From: Dehalococcoides mccartyi
Lineage (GTDB): Bacteria; Chloroflexota; Dehalococcoidia; Dehalococcoidales; Dehalococcoidaceae
NCBI RefSeq assembly: GCF_001889305.1
Contig: NZ_CP013074.1
Coordinates: 1,302,001 to 1,366,000, forward strand
Length of the DNA stretch: 64,000 nucleotides
Direction of reading: 5' to 3'
The notes beneath the pieces are model-generated. The model had not been told where the DNA came from and ran no database searches. It was given only the letters and a program-made list of their open reading frames with translations. Below, one piece after another: positions 1-9,750 of this stretch. The position numbers were made by a program, and so were the translations under genes. Numbering within the stretch: the stretch's first letter is position 1; each line of letters begins with the position of its first letter.

Positions 1-73
1 CTATCTACAACGAGTTATCTGTATTTTAGTTTCTATATATAAAGGAAGCACCTGTGATAAACAACCTTAAATA

Positions 74-724
74 TTACTTCTGGACACTTTTCCAGTCAGC
101 CATGAAACGGGCAATACCCGAATCTGTCAGCGGGTGCTGCATCATCTGCATAAGCACCTTGTAAGGTACAGTGGCAATGCCGGCACCAGTCTGAGCCGCC
201 TGAGTGCAGTGAAGCGGGTGGCGGATACTGGCAGCTATCACCTGGGTTTCAAACCCGTATTCCTTATATATACTGACTATATCATTTATAAGCATCATGC
301 CGTCATGCCCGGCGTCATCCAGCCTGCCCACAAACGGGCTGACAAAGGCCGCACCGGCCAAAGCCCCCAGCAAAGCCTGATTGACCGAGAAACAGAGGGT
401 CATATTGAAGCGGACACCCTCTTTGCTCAGCTTGGAAATAATCTCCAGCCCTTCGGCGGTGGCGGGTATTTTGACCACAACGTTGGGTGCCCACTTGGCG
501 ATTTCACGGGCCTGCTTGAGCATTTCGGCGGGGTCTTCAGCCGTAATTTCGGCGGAAACATCACCCTCCGGCAGCAAGGCACATATCTGCTGGACTACGG
601 ATTTATAATCACTGATGCCTTCTTTGGCAACCAGAGTAGGATTAGTGGTCACACCGCTCACCACTCCCAGTTTCAGGCCTTTTTTAATCTCTTCAATATT
701 AGCGGTATCCAGAAAAATACGCAT
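74..724 (-). CDS. tal: Small transaldolase (TalC/MipB, fructose-6-phosphate aldolase-like)
   Basis: A 216-residue cytosolic class I aldolase of the short transaldolase family (normally about 210-220 residues), which transfers a dihydroxyacetone unit between sugar phosphates in the non-oxidative pentose phosphate pathway. The N-terminus MRIFLDTANIEEIKKG, the TTNPTL motif (about residues 26-31) and the Schiff-base lysine in VVKIPAT (about residue 85) are all visible. It lies 37 bases downstream of pyrG on the same strand and probably shares its transcript. Whether it acts as transaldolase or as fructose-6-phosphate aldolase cannot be told from sequence alone. Confidence 0.93.
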   Translation of the reverse strand: MRIFLDTANIEEIKKGLKLGVVSGVTTNPTLVAKEGISDYKSVVQQICALLPEGDVSAEITAEDPAEMLKQAREIAKWAPNVVVKIPATAEGLEIISKLSKEGVRFNMTLCFSVNQALLGALAGAAFVSPFVGRLDDAGHDGMMLINDIVSIYKEYGFETQVIAASIRHPLHCTQAAQTGAGIATVPYKVLMQMMQHPLTDSGIARFMADWKSVQK

Positions 725-761
725 TTCTACCTCAGGACCAATTTATATTTATGCCCTTATT

Positions 762-2396
762 TCAGGGCGAAAGCGGCAAAGAAGGCTGTTCACCGTCACG
801 TATAACCTTTTTAGCAGCATTTACAAATTCACGGAACAAAGGATGTGGACGGTTCGGCCTGGAAAGAAACTCCGGATGGAACTGCGAACCAACCATAAAC
901 GGATGGCCGCTAACCTCGCAAATCTCTACCAGCTTGCCGTCAGGAGACAGTCCGCTGAATACCATACCTGCCTTGGAAAGGGTTTCACGATAATCATTAT
1001 TAAACTCAAAACGATGACGATGACGCTCATTTATCATCTGATTCCCGTAAGCCTGACCGGCCATGGTATCAGGCTGGATAAGACAAGGATAATTGCCCAG
1101 ACGCATAGTCCCGCCCTTGGAATCCACCCCCCGTTGCTCCGGCAAAAGGTCAATAACCGGGTAAGGAGAATCAGGTTCAAATTCGGTAGAGTGGGCTTTG
1201 TCAGACTGAAGCACGTGGCGGGCAAATTCAATAACCATAACCTGCATACCCAGACACAAACCCAGATAAGGTATGCTGTTTTCACGGGCATACTTGACAG
1301 CGGTTATCATGCCCTCAATACCCCTTATGCCGAACCCGCCGGGTATAATAATACCCTGAACGTGTTTCAAATATTCATCAGGGCCGTTTTTCTCAATATC
1401 TTCAGCATGCACCCAATCTATCTGAATATCCCGCCCGTTATGAATGGCGGCATGGCAGAGAGACTCCCGCACCGAATAATAGGCATCTTTCAGCTCCACA
1501 TATTTGCCAACCAAAGCAATCCTGACCGTAGGGGTAGGTTCTTTAATTTTCTCCACCAAACCACGCCAGATACTGAGGTCAGACGGGGAAGCATTCAGGT
1601 GAAGGCGGCTGACCAATAAATCACCCACACCCTCAGACTCCAGCTTCAGGGGGACTTCATATATAGTGGAAACGGTGGGCATAAAGATAACCGCCTTACG
1701 TTCCACATCACAGAACAGTGAAATCTTGTCACGAATACCTTCGGATATAGGGTAATCTGCCCGGCAGACAATGATATCAGGTTGGATACCTATCCGCCTG
1801 AGTTCGTTAACGCTATGCTGGGTAGGTTTGGTTTTAAGCTCCTGGGTAGACTGTATATAAGGAAGGAGGGTTACATGGATATACAGAACATTATCCCTGC
1901 CGGTATCGTTGCGCATTTGGCGGATAGCTTCCAGAAAGGGCTGCCCCTCAATGTCACCTACAGTGCCGCCCACTTCCACTATCACCACATCGGCTTTAGA
2001 CCGGTCTGCCAGACGCTGTATTCTGGCTTTTATCTCCTGGGTAACATGCGGCACTACCTGTATGGTACCGCCCAGATAATCACCCCGGCGCTCTTTGTTT
2101 ATAACCTCGGAATACACCTGCCCTGAAGTAACAGTGGAATCAGCAGTAAGCTCAATATCTATAAAGCGTTCATAACTTCCCAAATCAAGATCAGTCTCTG
2201 CCCCGTCCTGGGTTACAAAAACTTCGCCGTGTTGATAGGGAGACATCGTGCCGGGATCTACGTTCAGATAGGGATCCAGCTTTTGAACCGAAACGCTCAA
2301 CCCCCGGCTTTTGAGAATATTCCCCAGTGAGGCAACGGTAATGCCTTTGCCCACAGAGCTAACCACACCGCCAGTTACAAAAATAAATTTTGACAT
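762..2396 (-). CDS. pyrG: CTP synthase
   Basis: A 544-residue protein of full family length that aminates UTP to CTP with glutamine-derived ammonia. The N-terminal synthetase domain starts [19 protein letters not shown] with the P-loop-like GVVSSVGKG and runs to about residue 270. The C-terminal class I glutamine amidotransferase domain has the nucleophile in YLGLCLGMQ (about residue 380) and the catalytic HPE in SQFHPEF near the end. A consensus promoter and a possible attenuator hairpin lie upstream in a leader of about 110 nt. The transaldolase gene follows on the same strand. Confidence 0.97.
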   Translation of the reverse strand: MSKFIFVTGGVVSSVGKGITVASLGNILKSRGLSVSVQKLDPYLNVDPGTMSPYQHGEVFVTQDGAETDLDLGSYERFIDIELTADSTVTSGQVYSEVINKERRGDYLGGTIQVVPHVTQEIKARIQRLADRSKADVVIVEVGGTVGDIEGQPFLEAIRQMRNDTGRDNVLYIHVTLLPYIQSTQELKTKPTQHSVNELRRIGIQPDIIVCRADYPISEGIRDKISLFCDVERKAVIFMPTVSTIYEVPLKLESEGVGDLLVSRLHLNASPSDLSIWRGLVEKIKEPTPTVRIALVGKYVELKDAYYSVRESLCHAAIHNGRDIQIDWVHAEDIEKNGPDEYLKHVQGIIIPGGFGIRGIEGMITAVKYARENSIPYLGLCLGMQVMVIEFARHVLQSDKAHSTEFEPDSPYPVIDLLPEQRGVDSKGGTMRLGNYPCLIQPDTMAGQAYGNQMINERHRHRFEFNNDYRETLSKAGMVFSGLSPDGKLVEICEVSGHPFMVGSQFHPEFLSRPNRPHPLFREFVNAAKKVIRDGEQPSLPLSP

Positions 2397-2428
2397 AATA
2401 ACCTGCTAAGACTTGATAAGATGAGAGT

Positions 2429-2459
2429 AAAATAGAAAGGCAAATTTTGAACCTTTGCC
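2429..2459 (-). terminator. Possible attenuator hairpin in the pyrG leader
   Basis: Read on the minus strand, GGCAAA, a 9-base loop and TTTGCC are followed by a T-rich stretch (TTTCTATTTT). It lies between the pyrG promoter and start codon. The stem is short (6 bp), so this is only a candidate intrinsic terminator. Confidence 0.35.
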
Positions 2460-2514
2460 ACAAATTTGGAAACCCATGGAAAAAGCAGAAGTCTGATTCA
2501 TTAAATCGTGTTTT

Positions 2515-2543
2515 ATTATAAGGATGTACCAAAGGCTTGTCAA
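2515..2543 (-). promoter_or_regulatory. pyrG promoter
   Basis: The minus strand reads TTGACA (2543-2538), a 17-base spacer and TATAAT (2520-2515), a full sigma-70-type consensus. The predicted start is near 2508, giving a leader of about 110 nt before pyrG. Confidence 0.75.
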
Positions 2544-2586
2544 CATTATATATAGGGAAAAGAGCCGTGTTTCTTAAACAGATTTA

Positions 2587-2647
2587 ACACTATTTTATTA
2601 ACTTTAATAATACCCCATTGACACTATTTATAGCATCATAATATAAT
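2587..2647 (+). promoter_or_regulatory. Promoter of the dnaJ-hspR-clpC operon with direct repeats
   Basis: TTGACA (2618-2623), an 18-base spacer and TATAAT (2642-2647) form a consensus promoter 31 bases before the first gene. The string ACACTATTT occurs at 2587-2595 and again at 2621-2629, overlapping the -35 element, 34 bases apart. No canonical HAIR site (CTTGAGT-N7-ACTCAAG) for HspR is visible, so these repeats or another sequence may be the operator. Confidence 0.65.
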
Positions 2648-2678
2648 ATTAAACAGGTATTTCCCAAGGGGGAATTAT

Positions 2679-3671
2679 ATGGCTAATGAAAAAAACTTGT
2701 ACGAAACACTGGGCGTTTCGAAAACCGCCAGCGCAGACGAAATAAAAAAGGCATACCGCAAGCTTGCCCGCAAATACCACCCTGACTTAAATCCTGGGGA
2801 CAAGGCGGCTGAAGAAACATTTAAAAAGATAAACCAGGCTTACGAAATACTGAACAGCCCTGAAAACAGGGCTAAGTATGACAAGTATGGTGACCAGTGG
2901 CAGTATGGCGAACAGTTTGAAAAGGCCCGAGCCAGTCAGCAGCAAACCCAGGGCAACCCCTTTGGCGGGTATGATTTCAGCTTTGGCAGTTCCGAAGGCG
3001 GCGGGTTTGAAGATATTTTAAGCCAGATGCTGGGCGGCCGCATGGGCGGGCGCCGAAGCCGCTCCCAGCCTGGACAAAGCATTGAACAACCCGTAGACAT
3101 TTCGCTGGAAGAAGCCGCCAGTGGTACCAGCCGTCTGCTAAGTTTCCAGATGCAAAAACCCTGTGAAACCTGCGGAGGCAGCGGTGTAAAAGATAAAAAG
3201 ACCTGCCCAACCTGCCAGGGTACAGGTATAAATCCGGGTATTGAAAGACTGGAAGTCAAAATACCAGCGGGTGTAAATACCGACTCCAAAATCCGTCTGG
3301 CAGGCAAGGGAGGGTATGGACAGGCGGGTGGACAAAGGGGTGACCTGTACCTGCGCATTAATGTCCGCCCCCATGAAAAATTTGAACGCAAAGATGACGA
3401 CCTGACAGTAAATGTGCCGGTAAACCTGACTACCGCCATGTTGGGCGGGGAGATATTTGTCCCCTCTCTCAAGGGTAAACTGGCACTGAAAATACCGGCT
3501 GAAACTCAAAACGGACGCACTTTCCGCCTGAAAGGACAGGGTATCCCCCATTTGGGAAAGGATGGAAGCGGAGATTTGCTGGCGAAAGTCAGCATCGTAC
3601 TGCCGGAAAAACTTACCGATACGGAAAGAAACCTGTTTGAAAAACTGCGCCAGCTTCGGCCGGACAGTTAA
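2679..3671 (+). CDS. DnaJ-family co-chaperone with a half-size zinc finger
   Basis: A 330-residue J-domain protein that would stimulate the ATPase of DnaK. The J domain covers residues 5-70 with HPD at 34-36, followed by a Gly/Phe-rich linker (about 92-125) and the C-terminal substrate-binding barrels. Between about 162 and 183 there are only two CXXCXGXG repeats (CETCGGSG and CPTCQGTG), where classical DnaJ has four and CbpA has none. It is therefore intermediate between DnaJ and CbpA types. It is the first gene of an operon with hspR (12-base gap) and clpC. The SD AAGGGGGAA precedes the ATG. Confidence 0.92.
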   Translation: MANEKNLYETLGVSKTASADEIKKAYRKLARKYHPDLNPGDKAAEETFKKINQAYEILNSPENRAKYDKYGDQWQYGEQFEKARASQQQTQGNPFGGYDFSFGSSEGGGFEDILSQMLGGRMGGRRSRSQPGQSIEQPVDISLEEAASGTSRLLSFQMQKPCETCGGSGVKDKKTCPTCQGTGINPGIERLEVKIPAGVNTDSKIRLAGKGGYGQAGGQRGDLYLRINVRPHEKFERKDDDLTVNVPVNLTTAMLGGEIFVPSLKGKLALKIPAETQNGRTFRLKGQGIPHLGKDGSGDLLAKVSIVLPEKLTDTERNLFEKLRQLRPDS

Positions 3672-3683
3672 AGGGAGACAATC

Positions 3684-3992
3684 ATGGAAAATACTAATCA
3701 ACCGCGTTATGTAATCTCGGTAGCCGCTGAAATACTGGGCATGCAAACCTACACCCTGCGCTATTACGAACGGGTAGGTATTATCAAGCCATTCCGTTCG
3801 CAGGGCAGAATAAGATTATACTCGGAACAGGATATTGAACGGTTAAAACTGGCCAAGACCCTGCTGGATGAGCTGGGTATAAATATGGCCGGGGTTGAAG
3901 TTATTTTAAATATGCGTAATCGTATTCAGGAGCTTATGTCAGAAAACGAAGCCCTAAGGGAAGAAATACAGCTACTCAGAGAGGGGGAGTAA
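3684..3992 (+). CDS. hspR: MerR-family heat-shock repressor HspR
   Basis: A 102-residue MerR-type DNA-binding protein. The winged helix-turn-helix is in VAAEILGMQTYTLRYYERVGI (residues about 14-34), with the wing RSQGRIRLYSEQDIERL, and a short C-terminal coiled coil (IQELMSENEALREEIQLL). This is the arrangement of HspR, which in actinobacteria represses dnaK and clpB operons, often with DnaK as co-repressor. It sits between a dnaJ-like gene and clpC, supporting autoregulation of this heat-shock operon. Confidence 0.9.
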   Translation: MENTNQPRYVISVAAEILGMQTYTLRYYERVGIIKPFRSQGRIRLYSEQDIERLKLAKTLLDELGINMAGVEVILNMRNRIQELMSENEALREEIQLLREGE

Positions 3993-3996
3993 ACCC

Positions 3997-6435
3997 GTGA
4001 GACAGGAGAAATTTACCGAACAAGCCCAGGAAGCCCTCAGCGCTTCACAGTTGCTGGTGCAGGAATATCAGCACAGCCAATGGGATGTGGAACATGTGCT
4101 GCTGGCACTTATCCGTCAGGAAAAAGGACTGGTGGGTGAAATAATAAAAGAACTTAAAGTAAACTCAGAGGAGATAACCAAACAGCTGGCAGAAGCTTTA
4201 AAACGTTCGCCCAAAGCGGTAGGCGGCAACGTTCAGATATACCCCACCCCCCGCATTATCAGCCTGCTGCAAACCGCCAATAACGAAGCAGACCGCCTGC
4301 GGGACGAATTTATAGGGACAGAACACTTGCTGGTAGCTATAGCAGGAGATACCCAGGGAGAATCCGCCCGAATTTTGAAACAGTTTGGTATTGACCAGGA
4401 AAAAGTATATTCCGCTCTCCAAAAAATACGGGGCGGACACCGTGTGACCGATGCCAGAGCTGAAAGCAAATACAGGGCACTGGCTAAATACAGCCGTGAT
4501 TTAACTGAACTTGCCAAACAGAACAAAATAGACCCGGTAATAGGCCGCGACCAGGAAATCCGCCGGGTTATGCAGATACTCTCCCGCCGCACCAAAAACA
4601 ACCCGGTCATTGTGGGTGAAGCTGGTGTTGGTAAAACCGCCATTGCCGAAGGGGTTGCCCAGAAAATTGCGGATAATGACGTACCCGAATCCTTGCGTGA
4701 CCGCAAGGTAATGGCCCTGGACATGGGCGCTTTGGTTGCCGGAAGCAAGTTCCGCGGAGAGTTTGAAGAACGCCTCAAGGCCGTGATGGACGAGGTGCGG
4801 CAATCCGCCGGTGAAATTATTCTTTTCATAGACGAAATCCATACCGTAGTCGGGGCAGGAGCGGCTGAGGGGGCTATAGATGCCTCAAACATGCTCAAAC
4901 CGGCTTTGTCCAGGGGTGAACTCCAGACAATAGGGGCTACCACTCTGGATGATTACCGCAAATATATAGAGAAAGACACTGCTCTGGAACGCCGTTTCCA
5001 GCCGGTATTTGTAGAAGAACCCTCAGTCGACCAAACTATCGAGATATTAAAGGGTATCAGACCCAAGTACGAAGCCCACCACAAGCTGAAGATAAGCGAT
5101 GCCGCACTGGAAGCAGCCGTCAGGCTGTCCAGCCGCTATATTACGGAGCGCCAGCTGCCTGACAAGGCCATAGACCTTATTGACGAAGCCGCAAGCAAAC
5201 TCCGTCTGGATAGCGAAAGTGCCCCGCCGGAAGTAAAGAAACTGGAAAATGAACTCCGCCAGACAGGCATTGAGGAAGAAGCAGCTTCTCAGTTGCAGGA
5301 ATACGAAAAAGCGGCCGAACTCAAAGCCGAAAAGATGCGTCTGGAAGAGAAATTCAATACAGCCCGTGAGGAATGGCTGAAACAGGAAAAAATTGCCGAA
5401 GAAGTCACTGCCGAGCAGATAACGGCACTGGTTTCATCTATGACTGGCATACCGGTCAGCCAGATGCTGGAAGGTGAAGCTTCCAAACTGCTGAATATGG
5501 AAGACCGCATACACGAGCGAATGGTAGACCAGGAAGAGGCAGTAAAAGCCGTAGCTGAAGCTATCCGCCGCAGCCGGGCAGGGCTCAAAGACCCGCGCCG
5601 CCCAATAGGCAGTTTCCTGTTTTTAGGCCCTACCGGCGTAGGCAAAACCGAACTGGCACGCAGTTTAGCATGGTTTTTATTTGATGATGAAACCGCTATG
5701 GTCAGGCTGGATATGTCTGAATACCAGGAAAAACACACTGTCTCCCGTCTGGTAGGTGCACCTCCCGGATATGTGGGCTACGACGAAGGCGGGCAGCTTA
5801 CCGAACTGGTCCGCCGCCGCCCGTACCGGGTTATCCTGCTGGACGAGATTGAAAAAGCCCACCCGGATGTATACAACACCCTGCTCCAGCTGCTGGATGA
5901 CGGCCGCCTGACAGACGGGCAGGGCAGAACGGTGGATTTTAAAAACACGGTTATCATTATGACCTCCAACGCGGGCATAGAAACTATCAAACGCGAATCT
6001 GCCCTGGGTTTTGCCGTCAGGAATGATGACTCCAAGACCCGGCAGGACAGCTATGAACGCATGAAAGACAAGGTCATGGCCGAGGTTAAAAAGACCTTCC
6101 GGCCGGAGTTTATAAACCGGGTGGATGAAATAATTGTCTTCCACGAGCTGGCTGAAGAACAGATACGCAAGATAGTAGATTTCATGATAAAAGATGTCTC
6201 CAAACGCCTTGATGAACGCAAACTCAAGCTGGAGCTGACCGATGCCGCCAAGGGCTGGCTGGCCAAGGTAGGGTATGACCCGGCCTTTGGTGCCAGACCC
6301 CTTCGCAGAGCCATTGAAAGATACATTGAAAGCCCGCTGGCTGGCAAGCTGCTTCGCAATGAGTTTAGTGAAAATGCTACAATACTGGTGGACAAGGCGG
6401 ATGAAGCTCTGAGCTTCAGCCAGAAGACCGCCTGA
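3997..6435 (+). CDS. clpC: AAA+ unfoldase ClpC (Clp protease ATPase subunit)
   Basis: An 812-residue Hsp100 protein with a GTG start 4 bases after the hspR stop. The N-domain (two Clp_N repeats) covers about 1-145. AAA module 1 has Walker A GEAGVGKT (about 207) and Walker B LFIDEIH. A short middle region (about 410-480) looks UVR-like and lacks the long ClpB coiled coil. AAA module 2 has GPTGVGKT (about 543) and LLDEIEKAH. The total length and an LGF tripeptide after [12 protein letters not shown], which matches the ClpP-docking loop, favour ClpC over the disaggregase ClpB (usually about 860 residues). It would feed unfolded proteins to ClpP. Confidence 0.88.
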   Translation: MRQEKFTEQAQEALSASQLLVQEYQHSQWDVEHVLLALIRQEKGLVGEIIKELKVNSEEITKQLAEALKRSPKAVGGNVQIYPTPRIISLLQTANNEADRLRDEFIGTEHLLVAIAGDTQGESARILKQFGIDQEKVYSALQKIRGGHRVTDARAESKYRALAKYSRDLTELAKQNKIDPVIGRDQEIRRVMQILSRRTKNNPVIVGEAGVGKTAIAEGVAQKIADNDVPESLRDRKVMALDMGALVAGSKFRGEFEERLKAVMDEVRQSAGEIILFIDEIHTVVGAGAAEGAIDASNMLKPALSRGELQTIGATTLDDYRKYIEKDTALERRFQPVFVEEPSVDQTIEILKGIRPKYEAHHKLKISDAALEAAVRLSSRYITERQLPDKAIDLIDEAASKLRLDSESAPPEVKKLENELRQTGIEEEAASQLQEYEKAAELKAEKMRLEEKFNTAREEWLKQEKIAEEVTAEQITALVSSMTGIPVSQMLEGEASKLLNMEDRIHERMVDQEEAVKAVAEAIRRSRAGLKDPRRPIGSFLFLGPTGVGKTELARSLAWFLFDDETAMVRLDMSEYQEKHTVSRLVGAPPGYVGYDEGGQLTELVRRRPYRVILLDEIEKAHPDVYNTLLQLLDDGRLTDGQGRTVDFKNTVIIMTSNAGIETIKRESALGFAVRNDDSKTRQDSYERMKDKVMAEVKKTFRPEFINRVDEIIVFHELAEEQIRKIVDFMIKDVSKRLDERKLKLELTDAAKGWLAKVGYDPAFGARPLRRAIERYIESPLAGKLLRNEFSENATILVDKADEALSFSQKTA

Positions 6436-6452
6436 TACCAGGAAGGCCTTAG

Positions 6453-7109
6453 ATGGCGGATCTGCCCGAAGAAGATATTTCAATATGCGCAACCGGTGCC
6501 GAGCTGAAGACCCGTGCATGGTTTAAAAGATGGGGGATTTGGCTCGGCGTTCTGGTTATAATTATCAGCATTGCCCTTTCGGTCTGGCTTATTATCCGCC
6601 GGGATATTATTCAGGATCTGGCCGGTTACGGATATATCGGCATGTTTGCCATAAGTTTTCTGGGCAGTTCCATCTCCATAGTTCCGGTGCCTATGCTGGC
6701 CGTCCAGTTTACTCTGGGAGGGGTCTTGCCCCCGCCGGTGGGAGACCCGATACTGGGTCCTCTTTTTGCCGGAATAGTGGCCAGTCTAGCCGAAGCCCTG
6801 GGCGGTTTCTCCATTTACATGACTGGCTATTCGGGCAAATCCAGTCTGGCAGGAACAGATTCAGGCAGCAAATTAAACCGCCTGTACTGCAAAATGATGC
6901 ACCTGATGGAGAGACGGGGTTCACTTATGGTTTTTATTCTCTCAGCTATCATTAATCCGTTTTTCTACCCTATGACTCTGGCTGCCGGAGCAGTAAATTT
7001 CGGCATCCGCAAATTTATGCTGATTTCACTGGCAGGCAAGTTTATCAAATGCACCGCCATCTGCTATGCCGGATATTTCGGTCTGACCCGCCTGTTTGGT
7101 TTTGAATAA
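6453..7109 (+). CDS. VTT/SNARE-associated-type integral membrane protein
   Basis: A 218-residue membrane protein. One hydrophobic segment lies near the N-terminus (about 29-48), followed by a polytopic region with the FLGSSISIVPVP motif (about 70-81) and NPFFYPMTLAAGAVNFGIRKF near the C-terminus, typical of VTT/DedA-like proteins that act in membrane lipid handling. The substrate is unknown. It starts 17 bases after the clpC stop, so it may be the last gene of the heat-shock operon. The stop is followed by the purF promoter. Confidence 0.65.
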   Translation: MADLPEEDISICATGAELKTRAWFKRWGIWLGVLVIIISIALSVWLIIRRDIIQDLAGYGYIGMFAISFLGSSISIVPVPMLAVQFTLGGVLPPPVGDPILGPLFAGIVASLAEALGGFSIYMTGYSGKSSLAGTDSGSKLNRLYCKMMHLMERRGSLMVFILSAIINPFFYPMTLAAGAVNFGIRKFMLISLAGKFIKCTAICYAGYFGLTRLFGFE

Positions 7110-7127
7110 GCTTGCTCACGGCTTAAA

Positions 7128-7156
7128 TTGACCCGTTCCAAAGCTTAGCGTATAAT
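7128..7156 (+). promoter_or_regulatory. purF promoter
   Basis: TTGACC (7128-7133), a 17-base spacer and TATAAT (7151-7156) lie 37 bases before the purF start. This gives a leader of about 30 nt containing the SD GAGG at 7181-7184. No PurR box or purine riboswitch is seen. Confidence 0.7.
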
Positions 7157-7193
7157 AAAAAATTGTCATTCAGATATAAAGAGGCTGTCTACT

Positions 7194-8612
7194 TTGCATG
7201 AATCTTGCGGCGTTTTCGGTGTATTTGCCCCCGGTCAGGATGTAGCTCGGCTCACATTTTTCGCTCTGTTTGCCCTGCAGCACAGAGGTCAGGAAAGTTC
7301 AGGAATATCTACATCTGACGGACAGGCACTTAAGCTTTATTCACAGATGGGGTTGGTTTCCCATATATTTACCGAAGATATACTCAAGAAACTGGACGGC
7401 CATATTGCCGTAGGCCACAATCGCTATTCTACCACCGGCTCAAGTCTGCAAATCAACGCCCAGCCCTTTGTAATGGGTCAGGGTGACAATATTATGGCCA
7501 TAGCCCACAACGGCAACATTGTAAATTCCGAGGCTTTGAATACAGAGCTGACTTCTAAAGGCTATATCTTTAAAACCTCCACTGATACTGAAATAATCGG
7601 CCAGCTTATCCTTTCCTCAGTTGAAACTGACTGGGTCAAACGGATACGCTATGCTATGAACCGCCTTAAAGGGGCATTTTCCTGCACCATTATGACCAAA
7701 GACACCCTCTATGCCATGCGTGACCCACTGGGTGTCCGCCCGTTATGTCTGGGTAAAATGCAGGGGGGCTACGTAGTTGCTTCCGAAAGCTGTGCCCTTG
7801 ACCATATCGGGGCTGATTTCATACGCGAAATAGAACCGGGTGAGATTTTGGCCATAAATCAAACCGGCGTAACCAGTTTCAAACAGCAAAGCTCCCGACG
7901 GGCTTTGTGCATATTTGAGTTTATCTATTTTGCCCGTCCCGACAGTCAGATAAACGGGCGTCTTTTATATTCCGCCCGGCAAGCCATGGGGGCGGAACTG
8001 GCCAAGGAATACCCGGTAGATGCAGACTTGGTGATAGGTGTACCTGACTCCGCCACGGCTGCCGGCATAGGCTATGCCGTAAGTTCAGGCATCCCTCCGG
8101 CCGAAGGCCTTATCAAAAACCGTTATATGGGCAGAACTTTTATCCAACCGGACCAGCGGTTGCGTGATTTGGGTGTGAAGCTGAAGTTCAATCCCCTGAG
8201 GAGTGTTTTGGAAGGTAAGCGGGTGGTACTGGTAGATGACAGTATAGTCCGCGGAACTACTACTCCCCAGGTTATACGCCTGCTTCGTAAAGCCGGTGCC
8301 AAAGAAGTACACATGCGGGTATGCGCCCCCCCTATAACCAACCCCTGTTTCTTCGGTGTAGATATGGCCACCCGTTCGGAACTTATTGCCGCCAAAATGA
8401 GCGTGCCGGAGATACAAAAATACATAGGCGCGGATTCTCTCGGTTACCTCAGCCTGCCCGGTCTGATAAAGGCGGTTGGACTGCCCAAAGAAAACTTCTG
8501 CCTGGCCTGTTTTACCGGCGAATATGCTCTGCCTGTTCAGCTGGAGATGGATAAATTTGCACTCGGCAATCAGCGGAATAACTGCTGCCAAATGCCATCA
8601 CCCGAAAGCTGA
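7194..8612 (+). CDS. purF: Amidophosphoribosyltransferase
   Basis: A 472-residue enzyme for the first step of purine synthesis (PRPP + glutamine to 5-phosphoribosylamine). The start is TTG at 7194. The translation MHESCGVFGVFAP has a four-residue propeptide before the N-terminal nucleophile Cys of the Ntn-hydrolase glutaminase domain, as in the Bacillus-type enzyme. The phosphoribosyltransferase domain carries the PRPP loop VVLVDDSIVRGTTT (about 345-358). Cysteines late in the sequence (NPCFFGVD, NFCLACFTGEY) fit the Fe-S-containing class. It leads a purF-purM-methyltransferase-purH-pncB run. Confidence 0.96.
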   Translation: MHESCGVFGVFAPGQDVARLTFFALFALQHRGQESSGISTSDGQALKLYSQMGLVSHIFTEDILKKLDGHIAVGHNRYSTTGSSLQINAQPFVMGQGDNIMAIAHNGNIVNSEALNTELTSKGYIFKTSTDTEIIGQLILSSVETDWVKRIRYAMNRLKGAFSCTIMTKDTLYAMRDPLGVRPLCLGKMQGGYVVASESCALDHIGADFIREIEPGEILAINQTGVTSFKQQSSRRALCIFEFIYFARPDSQINGRLLYSARQAMGAELAKEYPVDADLVIGVPDSATAAGIGYAVSSGIPPAEGLIKNRYMGRTFIQPDQRLRDLGVKLKFNPLRSVLEGKRVVLVDDSIVRGTTTPQVIRLLRKAGAKEVHMRVCAPPITNPCFFGVDMATRSELIAAKMSVPEIQKYIGADSLGYLSLPGLIKAVGLPKENFCLACFTGEYALPVQLEMDKFALGNQRNNCCQMPSPES

Positions 8613-8727
8613 TCTCCCTCCCCGGACAAACTGTTACCAAGATTTACACCTCCTGAAGTTTAATACCTTGGGCGGTGTTTTTTCTTTGCAGTTGATAGCT
8701 ATTTCTGATAATCTTAGTTACCACGAT

Positions 8728-9750
8728 TTGAGAGGTGGCCACATCAAAGACACATATGCCGGGGCAGGAGTAGATATAAACTCCGCCTCAAAATCAAAAG
8801 AACTCATCAAACAATACGCTAAAGCCACCCTTGGGCCTCAGGTGCTGGCAGGTCCTGGTTTTTTCGGCGGAATGTACGAATTCAAAGGTTACAAAAACCC
8901 GGTTCTGGTTTCCAGCTGTGACGGCGTAGGCACCAAGCTGAAAATTGCAGGCGTGCTGAATAAACACGATACCATAGGCATTGACATTGTCAATCACTCT
9001 ATCAATGATATATTAACCTCCGGGGCTGAACCAATATTTTTCCTTGATTATATCGCCATGGGAAAGCTTTACCCCGAGAAGATAGCCGACATTGTCAAGG
9101 GACTGTCTACCGCCTGTCTAGAGGCGGGTTGCGCCCTTATCGGCGGGGAAACTGCCGAAATGCCCGGTCTTTACCACGGGGAAGATTACGATTTGGCCGG
9201 CTTTATTGTCGGGGTAGTTGAAAAAGAAAATATGCTTATCAACCGGGGTATCAAACCGGGAGATATGATTCTGGGGCTGTCTTCAAGCGGACTTCACACA
9301 AACGGCTATTCACTGGCACGCAAAGTTTTGGGTGAAAGCCGCGAAGCGCTGGACAAATACTATCCTGAATTGGGGCAAACAGCAGGTGAAGCCCTGCTCA
9401 TACCCCACCGCAGCTATCTGAAAGAAATAAAACCCAACCTTCATCTCATAAAGGGGTTGGCCCACATAACCGGCGGCGGCCTGACAGACAATGTTCCCCG
9501 GACACTGCCCGAAGATGTGTCCGCCTGTTTTGAAACCAAAAACTGGGAAATACCGCCCCTGTTCCAGCTTATCCAGAATATTGGCGGAATAGACCGTGAC
9601 GAGATGTTCCATGTGTTTAATATGGGTATAGGCATGGTTATTATAGCCGGCAGCGAAGAATCCTCTCGTATAATGGAAAACCTGCCGGAAGCAAAAGTTA
9701 TCGGGGAGATTGTTGCCCGCCAGAGCGGAGTACAAGTGATAATTGAATGA
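8728..9750 (+). CDS. purM: Phosphoribosylformylglycinamidine cyclo-ligase (AIR synthetase)
   Basis: This ATP-dependent enzyme closes the imidazole ring in purine synthesis. Family motifs include DTYAGAGVDI near the start, SCDGVGTKLKIA, GGETAEMPG (about residues 140-148) and HITGGGLTDN. The start is uncertain. The homologous part begins around 8743 and no ATG or GTG lies in frame nearby. Candidates are TTG at 8692, TTG at 8728 (used here), or an ATC at 8743 placed 4 bases after a strong SD (AGAGGTGG, 8731-8738). The open frame extends back into purF but that part is not PurM-like. The stop overlaps the next gene (ATGA). Confidence 0.93.
   Translation: MRGGHIKDTYAGAGVDINSASKSKELIKQYAKATLGPQVLAGPGFFGGMYEFKGYKNPVLVSSCDGVGTKLKIAGVLNKHDTIGIDIVNHSINDILTSGAEPIFFLDYIAMGKLYPEKIADIVKGLSTACLEAGCALIGGETAEMPGLYHGEDYDLAGFIVGVVEKENMLINRGIKPGDMILGLSSSGLHTNGYSLARKVLGESREALDKYYPELGQTAGEALLIPHRSYLKEIKPNLHLIKGLAHITGGGLTDNVPRTLPEDVSACFETKNWEIPPLFQLIQNIGGIDRDEMFHVFNMGIGMVIIAGSEESSRIMENLPEAKVIGEIVARQSGVQVIIE

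Noticed and set aside
134-1619. Several long plus-strand frames opposite tal and pyrG
   Set aside because: They lie antisense to clear genes, have no start signals and no family motifs; they are codon-bias shadows.
8476-8727. N-terminal extension of purM reaching into purF
   Set aside because: The extra residues overlap purF coding sequence in another frame and do not match PurM.
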